A DNA stretch of 8,509 bases from Spirochaetales bacterium. GTDB lineage: Bacteria > Spirochaetota > Spirochaetia > DSM-27196 > SLAA01. A model generated the notes under the pieces. The model was not told the DNA's origin and did no database searches. It worked only from the letters and a program-made list of their open reading frames with translations. The position numbers and the translations under genes were made by a program. Below are positions 1-4,273 of the stretch, piece by piece. Numbering within the stretch: position 1 is the first letter of the stretch; every line of letters starts with the position of its first letter. The DNA lies in contig SLBH01000316.1 of NCBI GenBank assembly GCA_007126415.1, positions 1 to 8,509 on the forward strand, in the 5' to 3' direction.

Positions 1-150
1 ACCGGCGGAACCGGACTGGGCCTCACGATCGCTAGGCAGCTCGTGGAGTTGCACGGGGGGCGGATATGGTTTGAGCCGGGAGATCCGAAAGGAAGCGTCT
101 TCGTGATAGAACTGCCGATAAGCGCCGCCGTCGGCGGCGGAGACGGCTAG
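1..150 (+). CDS. Sensor histidine kinase, C-terminal fragment (5' end outside window)
   Basis: The first reading frame is open from base 1 to a TAG at 148-150 and gives 49 residues. They begin with TGGTGLGLTIARQLVELHGG, which is the G2-box region of the HATPase_c ATP-binding domain. The typical last strands follow (GGRIWFEP, then GSVFVIELP), so this is the very end of a two-component sensor kinase. The kinase would autophosphorylate a histidine and pass the phosphate to a receiver aspartate. The sensor, dimerisation and most ATP-binding parts lie outside the window, so the signal cannot be inferred. A short Gly/Ala tail follows the last strand. The gene converges on a stand-alone receiver gene on the other strand. 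Partnership with it is possible but is only a neighbourhood argument. Confidence 0.9.
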   Translation, partial: TGGTGLGLTIARQLVELHGGRIWFEPGDPKGSVFVIELPISAAVGGGDG

Positions 151-199
151 GCGGCACCGCCGACGAGATGAGCGGTGTATGCCGCGCGGCGGGTCTTCA

Positions 200-634
200 T
201 TACAACAGCGTAGGGCCTATCAGAGACTCAACGACGTTCTTAAGCGTGTCTTGATCGAGCGGCTTACTGAGGAACTCGGACATCCCGGCCTCGATGCAGC
301 GTTCGCGTTCACCATGGACTAAGCCCGCGGTAAGCGCAACCACTCGGGTGTGGCGGCCGCTACTCCGCGCTTCCTCGAGAATTACACGAGTGGCGGCATA
401 GCCGTCGAGCCGCGGCATCTGGAGATCCATCAGGATGAGGTCGGGCTGGTGCTCGCGATAGAGCGTAACGGCCTGTTCACCGTCGACGGCCTCGATGACC
501 CGCGCCTTGGGAAACAACGTGCCGAGCATCTTTCGAGCAACGAGCTGATTGATGCGATCGTCCTCCGCGACCAAAATGGTTGCGGGTTTCGCCTGATCTT
601 GAGGCGTAGAAACGGTGTCGGAGTTGCGCTCCAT
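200..634 (-). CDS. Stand-alone response-regulator receiver (CheY-like, 144 aa)
   Basis: This is a single receiver domain spanning about residues 18-140, after a short polar N-terminal tail, with no output domain. The catalytic set is complete: acidic pair D25/D26 in ILVAEDD, phospho-acceptor D70 in LILMDLQMPRLDG, T102 in VALTA and K124 in LSKPL. The sequence style (ILVAEDDRINQLVARKML) resembles receivers found in hybrid kinases, so it may act as a phosphorelay intermediate or protein-interaction switch rather than a DNA-binding regulator. The start is an ATG at 632-634, with GGGAG at 639-643 only 4 nt upstream, which is a short spacing. The gene lies downstream of a symporter gene on the same strand, but an intrinsic terminator sits directly before its ribosome-binding site. 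Expression may therefore depend on read-through. The nearest kinase is the convergent fragment at 1-150. Confidence 0.92.
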   Translation of the reverse strand: MERNSDTVSTPQDQAKPATILVAEDDRINQLVARKMLGTLFPKARVIEAVDGEQAVTLYREHQPDLILMDLQMPRLDGYAATRVILEEARSSGRHTRVVALTAGLVHGERERCIEAGMSEFLSKPLDQDTLKNVVESLIGPTLL

Positions 635-644
635 GATGCTCCCG

Positions 645-678
645 AAAAAAACTCACCGACGCCGATGGCGCCGGTGAG
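645..678 (-). terminator. Strong rho-independent terminator after the symporter gene
   Basis: On the minus strand, CTCACCGGCGCC and GGCGTCGGTGAG form a 12-bp stem with one G-U wobble and a 3-nt ATC loop. Seven T residues (645-651) follow directly. It lies 44 bp past the symporter stop codon and about 10 bp before the ATG of the receiver gene, so it ends the symporter transcript and separates or attenuates the receiver gene. Confidence 0.88.
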
Positions 679-721
679 GACTCTATCTGCATGAACCGAG
701 TGTTATACTACTAGAAAGCGA

Positions 722-2017
722 TCAGTCTTTCCAGTACGACATATCTATGTCTTTTTCGGTTTTCGCAACCCCGCACGTTACCGCCATGTCTCCGGTGACG
801 TTGAGCCCGGTGCGGCCCATATCGAGGATGGCGTCGATTCCGAGGATCATGGCATAGGCCATGGCCTGGGGCGTACCCTCGGCAACCGGCAGCCCAACAG
901 CGTTGAGGACCATCAGCAGCATGATCGCGCCTGCGCCGGGAACGCCGGCGGTGCCGATCGATGCGAGTACGGCCGTGATCACGACCATAATTTGCTGCCC
1001 GGCGTCAAGCGGAAGCCCAATTGCGTTGGCGATGAACAGTACGCATACACCCATGTAGATGGCGGTACCGTCCATGTTGATGGTTGCGCCGAGCGGGAGG
1101 CTGAAGGAGTACGTCGGTCGACCGACGCCCATGCCCTCTGAAACGTTGCGCATGGTTACCGGAAGTGTTCCCCCCGAGGAGCGGCTGACGAACGCGGTAA
1201 CCATTGCTTCACGGCCGCGGCGGACAAACTTCGGCAGGCTCAAGCCGAAAATCTTGAGGATACCGCCGTACACTATGAGCAGGTGCAGGACCAGCGCAAC
1301 ATAGACCGCGACCGTTACAATGGCCAACGGCCCCGCGACCTCGGCACCTTGAGTACCGAATACGACCGCGATCAGCGCGAATACACCGATCGGTGCGTAT
1401 TGCAGGACGCCGCGAACCACCTTGAACATCACCTCGGCGCCGCCGTCGAAAAAGCGGAACAGCATATCGGCACCAGACTTAATGCGGTCGTCGTTGCTGA
1501 TCTGCAGATACGAGAGGCCGATACCGAACACAATCGCGAAAAAGATGATCTGCAATACCGAACCCTCGGCCAATGCCGCGATCGGGTTGGTTGGAACGAT
1601 CTCAAGCAGCGTTTCAACGAGCGAGGGTGCGTCTACGTCGCGGGCGGCTCCTTCGCCGATGTCGCCAAGGTCTACCCCCGAGCCCACGCGAAACACGTTG
1701 CCCATGATGAGACCCAGAGCAATCGCGACAGCCGATGTACCCAGGTAAAACAGTACCGTCTTCAACCCGATGCGCCCCAAGCGCGCCGGGCTTACACTCG
1801 CCGCACCTACGACCAAGGTGAAAAAGATCACCGGAACAACGATCATCTGCAGTAAGCGGACGAACAAGCTTCCCAGTGGCTCAATGACCTCGATCGGGGG
1901 TCCGACGATCAAGCCGACAACCGCACCCGCAATCAAACCGATCAGGATGCGAATCAGCAAGTTGGACTCCAAATACGAGCGGAAAATTCCGCCCTTTTCC
2001 GGAGACTGTGAACTCAT
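722..2017 (-). CDS. Dicarboxylate/amino acid:cation symporter (GltPh-like, SLC1/DAACS family)
   Basis: This is a 431-residue inner-membrane transporter for uptake of acidic amino acids or dicarboxylates driven by Na+ or H+. The family landmarks appear in order: an N-terminal hydrophobic region, the HP1 serine motif SRSSGGTLPVT (278-288), NMDGT (314-318), the HP2 loop SIGTAGVPGAG (353-363), and the TM8 motif DAILDMGRTGLNVTGD. The TM8 motif carries D395, D399, R402, N406 and D410, matching GltPh D390, D394, R397, N401 and D405. In GltPh, R397 and D394 bind the side-chain carboxylate and the amino group of aspartate. Glutamate/aspartate is therefore favoured over C4-dicarboxylates, because DctA differs at this motif. 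I chose the ATG at 2015-2017, which follows GGAGGG. A TTG four codons upstream lies inside that ribosome-binding site. Only a TTGACG at 2124-2129 resembles a -35 box, with no convincing -10. The gene appears monocistronic, ending at the terminator at 645-678. Confidence 0.95.
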   Translation of the reverse strand: MSSQSPEKGGIFRSYLESNLLIRILIGLIAGAVVGLIVGPPIEVIEPLGSLFVRLLQMIVVPVIFFTLVVGAASVSPARLGRIGLKTVLFYLGTSAVAIALGLIMGNVFRVGSGVDLGDIGEGAARDVDAPSLVETLLEIVPTNPIAALAEGSVLQIIFFAIVFGIGLSYLQISNDDRIKSGADMLFRFFDGGAEVMFKVVRGVLQYAPIGVFALIAVVFGTQGAEVAGPLAIVTVAVYVALVLHLLIVYGGILKIFGLSLPKFVRRGREAMVTAFVSRSSGGTLPVTMRNVSEGMGVGRPTYSFSLPLGATINMDGTAIYMGVCVLFIANAIGLPLDAGQQIMVVITAVLASIGTAGVPGAGAIMLLMVLNAVGLPVAEGTPQAMAYAMILGIDAILDMGRTGLNVTGDMAVTCGVAKTEKDIDMSYWKD

Positions 2018-2020
2018 AGC

Positions 2021-2027
2021 TCCCTCC
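2021..2027 (-). promoter_or_regulatory. Ribosome-binding site of the symporter gene
   Basis: The minus strand reads GGAGGGAGCT directly before ATG. The Shine-Dalgarno GGAGGG overlaps the alternative TTG start at 2027-2029, which rules the TTG out as the likely start. Confidence 0.8.
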
Positions 2028-2063
2028 AAAAAAAATAGTATGTAGTACAGGCGAAAACGCCTG
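2028..2063 (-). other. Symporter mRNA leader: short hairpin and U8 tract before the RBS
   Basis: On the minus strand, CAGGCG-TTTT-CGCCTG (2048-2063) is a perfect 6-bp stem with a T4 loop. After 12 nt, eight T residues (2028-2035) run directly into the GGAGGG ribosome-binding site. The distance from hairpin to U tract argues against an intrinsic terminator. The U tract could be a ribosomal protein S1 or RNA-chaperone contact, but that is inference. Confidence 0.4.
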
Positions 2064-2213
2064 GACTTTGCCCCCTCGGCTACTAGCTTCGTACGCGTAC
2101 AGTCTGCACCGGGATCTCGGCAACGTCAAGCATAATGCATAATGAAATATCGAAAGGCGAGATTCTCGTGACTGCAAACTATCGTACAACTATCGCACCG
2201 ACGATAACCGGTG

Positions 2214-2219
2214 TATACT
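2214..2219 (+). promoter_or_regulatory. Candidate -10 box for the cytidylate-kinase-like gene
   Basis: TATACT (five of six to TATAAT) lies 22 bp upstream of the AAGGAGG ribosome-binding site. An overlapping extended form, TGtGATTAT, occurs at 2219-2227. No recognisable -35 box lies 16-18 bp upstream of either, so the promoter assignment is weak. The divergent region 2018-2252 holds no gene I can support. Confidence 0.35.
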
Positions 2220-2240
2220 GTGATTATAGGGAGTGATTGT

Positions 2241-2247
2241 AAGGAGG
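2241..2247 (+). promoter_or_regulatory. Ribosome-binding site fixing the start at 2253
   Basis: AAGGAGG is followed by a 5-nt spacer and ATG at 2253-2255. The frame is also open upstream to a GTG at 2211, but that start has no Shine-Dalgarno and its extra 14 residues precede the conserved domain start. Confidence 0.85.
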
Positions 2248-2252
2248 CCGCC

Positions 2253-3074
2253 ATGGGTGTGATAACGTTATCGCGAGAGCTGGGAAGTCGCGGCGATAAG
2301 ATCGCCGAACTCCTGGCCGAGAAGTTGTCGTATCGATTCGTCAATAAGGCGGAAATCGAGCGGGTGCTGCGTGAGGACGGGGTGCCTGAGAGCAGCATCG
2401 AGAAGTTCGATGAAAAGAATCCCGGGTTCTGGCACCGGTTTTCTCGCGACCGCGACCGCTATCTGCATCTCCTGAGCTACACCGTTACGCGTTTCGCTCA
2501 TGAAGGCAACTGCGTTATCCTCGGTAGAGGCAGCCAGGTGTTGCTGTCGCATTTACCCAGCGTGTTGAACCTGAGGATAACCGCTCCGTTCGAGGCACGG
2601 GTTGAGAACGTGGTTCAGGAGTACGGATACACGCGTCACGAAGCCGAACACCTGGTACACCATAGCGACCGCGAGCGTGCGGGGTTTCATCGTTTCTTTT
2701 TCAACGAAAACTGGCTTGACTCTGAGCTGTACGACGTGATCCTCAGCACTGAGTTTCTCAACGAAGAAGCAGCGGTAGACCTCGTTAGTCATGCGCTCGC
2801 TGCGTTGCAGCGCCCCGAGTATGTGCAGGAGACCGAGGAGAAGCTTGCAAATCTCTTCCTCGAGATGCTGGTTATCACGCAGATCATCTACATCGACGGC
2901 CTGCCGGTGCAGAATCTTACCGTCACGGCCGAGAACGGCGCGGTGCATCTGCGCGGTATGGTGAGCGCCGAGGAAGACGTCGCGATCGTGGAGCAATCGG
3001 CCCGTAAGGTCGACGGGGTCCGCTCGGTGAGTTCGGCTGTCTATTACGTCCCGCCGAACAGCAGCATTCGCTGA
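2253..3074 (+). CDS. Cytidylate-kinase-like protein with C-terminal BON domain
   Basis: The product has 273 residues and no signal peptide. Residues 1 to about 190 match the cytidylate kinase-like family. They include the start GVITLSRELGSRGDKIAELL, with the family's degenerate P-loop at GSRGDKIA (11-18), then VILGRGSQ (88-95), SDRERAGF (138-145) and DSELYDVILST (156-166). In this family the region 138-166 sits where NMP kinases carry lid arginines. Residues about 205-266 resemble a BON domain (LTVTAENGAVHLRGMVSAEE, then VDGVRSVSSAVYYV), a fold often linked to phospholipid or ligand contact. Phosphoryl transfer is therefore plausible. The true substrate is unknown, and CMP is not assured because the canonical GxxGxGK(S/T) loop is absent. 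The gene stands alone, divergent from the symporter, with dhaK downstream under its own promoter. It ends 133 bp before dhaK. Confidence 0.85.
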   Translation: MGVITLSRELGSRGDKIAELLAEKLSYRFVNKAEIERVLREDGVPESSIEKFDEKNPGFWHRFSRDRDRYLHLLSYTVTRFAHEGNCVILGRGSQVLLSHLPSVLNLRITAPFEARVENVVQEYGYTRHEAEHLVHHSDRERAGFHRFFFNENWLDSELYDVILSTEFLNEEAAVDLVSHALAALQRPEYVQETEEKLANLFLEMLVITQIIYIDGLPVQNLTVTAENGAVHLRGMVSAEEDVAIVEQSARKVDGVRSVSSAVYYVPPNSSIR

Positions 3075-3105
3075 TCGCCCGGGCGCGGCGTAACCTGCCC
3101 GGGAT

Positions 3106-3144
3106 AAACGCTATTTCTCTTTGACAGATCTCGCTGTAGCGTTT
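3106..3144 (+). promoter_or_regulatory. Candidate operator: perfect 8+8 bp inverted repeat across the dhaK promoter
   Basis: AAACGCTA (3106-3113) and TAGCGTTT (3137-3144) are exact inverted copies whose centres lie 31 bp apart, close to three helical turns. They flank the -35 hexamer, and the right arm abuts the -10 hexamer. A nested CGCT-GT-AGCG palindrome (3132-3141) overlaps the right arm. This placement suits a repressor that blocks RNA polymerase or loops. No regulator gene is visible in the window. Confidence 0.5.
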
Positions 3145-3150
3145 GATAAT
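3121..3150 (+). promoter_or_regulatory. Sigma70-type promoter of the dhaK-dhaM operon
   Basis: A consensus -35 TTGACA (3121-3126) and a -10 GATAAT (3145-3150, five of six) are separated by 18 bp. Transcription should start near 3157, giving a leader of about 50 nt that ends in AAGGAGGG (3193-3200), 7 nt before the dhaK ATG. Confidence 0.82.
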
Positions 3151-3207
3151 GGGGCCATAAATACTGTCACCGCAACCTGTATCTAAGCGTACAAGGAGGG
3201 TCGTGTT

Positions 3208-4212
3208 ATGAAGAAGCTGATCAACAATCCCGACGATGTTGTGAAGGAATCGTTGCAAGGATTAGCTGCGGCGCATGGGGACCTCATAAAGGTGCATTTT
3301 GAGCCCAACTACGTGGTGCGTGCCGATGCGCCGGTCAAGGGCAAGGTCGGCGTGCTTTCCGGTGGGGGAAGCGGCCATGAGCCGATGCACGGCGGTTTTG
3401 TAGGAAAGGGTATGCTGGACGGCGCCTGTCCGGGCCCTGTTTTTTCTTCCCCCACGCCCGATCAAATGGAGGCAGCTACCAGGGCTATCGACGGCGGCGC
3501 CGGGGTTCTGCATATCGTCAAGAACTACACCGGCGACGTTATGAACTTCGAGATGGCTGCCGAGGCCGCGGCCGCCGAGAAGGACGTCAAGGTTGAAGCG
3601 GTAGTCATTGACGACGATGTTGCGGTTAAGGACAGTTTGTATACCGCCGGTCGCCGAGGCGTCGGGACCACCGTGATCGCCGAGAAACTCTGCGGTGCAG
3701 CGGCCGACGCGGGCTACGATCTGCAGAAGGTCGCCGATGTGTGTCGCAAGGCCAACGAAAACGGTCGCTCGATGGGTGTGGCGCTGACCTCGTGCACCGT
3801 GCCGTCCGCCGGGAAGCCCACCTTCGAGATGGGCGACGACGAGATGGAGATCGGGATCGGCATTCACGGTGAACCGGGCCGCGAGCGCATGAAGCTCAAG
3901 ACCGCCAAGGAAATTACCGAGATGATGGCCGAGGCTGTGCTGTCGGATTTGCCGTTTAAGAACGGTGACAAGACCATAGCAATGGTCAACGGCATGGGCG
4001 GTACCCCGCTGATCGAACTCTACCTGCTGTACAACGAGTTTGCCGAGATCTGCAAGAAGAAAGGCATCACGATCGAGCGAAACCTCGTGGGTAACTACAT
4101 CACGTCTCTCGAGATGGCGGGCTTCTCGATCACTCTCGTGCGCGTCGACGACGAGTTCTTGAAACTCTGGGACGCACCGGTTCTTACACCCGGGCTGCGT
4201 TGGGGCGTGTAG
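3208..4212 (+). CDS. dhaK: Dihydroxyacetone kinase subunit DhaK (PTS-dependent type)
   Basis: This 334-residue cytoplasmic protein is full length for DhaK. It binds dihydroxyacetone covalently as a hemiaminal and presents it for phosphorylation to dihydroxyacetone phosphate. Key elements are visible: GGGSGHEP (52-59) with H57, KNYTGD (105-110) ending in the catalytic D110, and GIGIHGEPG, whose H220 corresponds to the substrate-binding histidine of E. coli DhaK. These residues argue for an active DhaK rather than a DhaQ-like coactivator paralogue. The ATG at 3208 follows AAGGAGGG with 7-nt spacing. The gene starts an operon with dhaM 61 bp downstream, where the usual dhaL is missing. That gap holds only short GC-rich inverted repeats (GCGCG-acc-CGCGC at 4215-4227) without a T tract, so read-through into dhaM is expected. 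Confidence 0.96.
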   Translation: MKKLINNPDDVVKESLQGLAAAHGDLIKVHFEPNYVVRADAPVKGKVGVLSGGGSGHEPMHGGFVGKGMLDGACPGPVFSSPTPDQMEAATRAIDGGAGVLHIVKNYTGDVMNFEMAAEAAAAEKDVKVEAVVIDDDVAVKDSLYTAGRRGVGTTVIAEKLCGAAADAGYDLQKVADVCRKANENGRSMGVALTSCTVPSAGKPTFEMGDDEMEIGIGIHGEPGRERMKLKTAKEITEMMAEAVLSDLPFKNGDKTIAMVNGMGGTPLIELYLLYNEFAEICKKKGITIERNLVGNYITSLEMAGFSITLVRVDDEFLKLWDAPVLTPGLRWGV

Positions 4213-4273
4213 CTGCGCGACCCGCGCGATAAATCCGGACGCAGAATAATCGAATTGAGAGAAGTGAGCAACA

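Noticed and set aside
150..199. GC-rich inverted repeats between the convergent kinase and receiver genes (e.g. GCCGCGCGGC at 181-190)
   Set aside because: Neither strand has a T-rich run after the stems, so no terminator is called.
2018..2029. TTG start that would add four residues to the symporter
   Set aside because: The TTG lies within the Shine-Dalgarno GGAGGG of the better-placed ATG at 2017.
2091..2100. Perfect 10-bp palindrome GTACGCGTAC
   Set aside because: It is short and isolated, with no second copy or promoter overlap to support an operator.
2101..2129. TTGACG (2124-2129) as the -35 of a symporter promoter
   Set aside because: The sequence 16-18 bp downstream (around CAGACT) matches a -10 box poorly, so it is not called as a promoter.
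2131..2144. Tandem CATAATG CATAATG in the divergent intergenic region
   Set aside because: Only two 7-bp copies, not positioned against a convincing promoter, so probably chance.
2211..2252. Upstream GTG start for the cytidylate-kinase-like gene
   Set aside because: There is no ribosome-binding site before it. The candidate -10 box and the AAGGAGG both lie inside the extension, and family similarity starts at the ATG at 2253.
3078..3103. CCCGGGC / GCCCGGG hairpin after the cytidylate-kinase-like gene
   Set aside because: A 7-bp stem with a 12-nt loop and no following T tract, so it is not supported as an intrinsic terminator.
4213..4244. Small inverted repeats between dhaK and dhaM (CTGCG/CGCAG and GCGCG/CGCGC)
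   Set aside because: The stems are short and have no T tract. They may affect mRNA stability, but there is no evidence of termination or a hidden gene, and the gap is far too short for dhaL.
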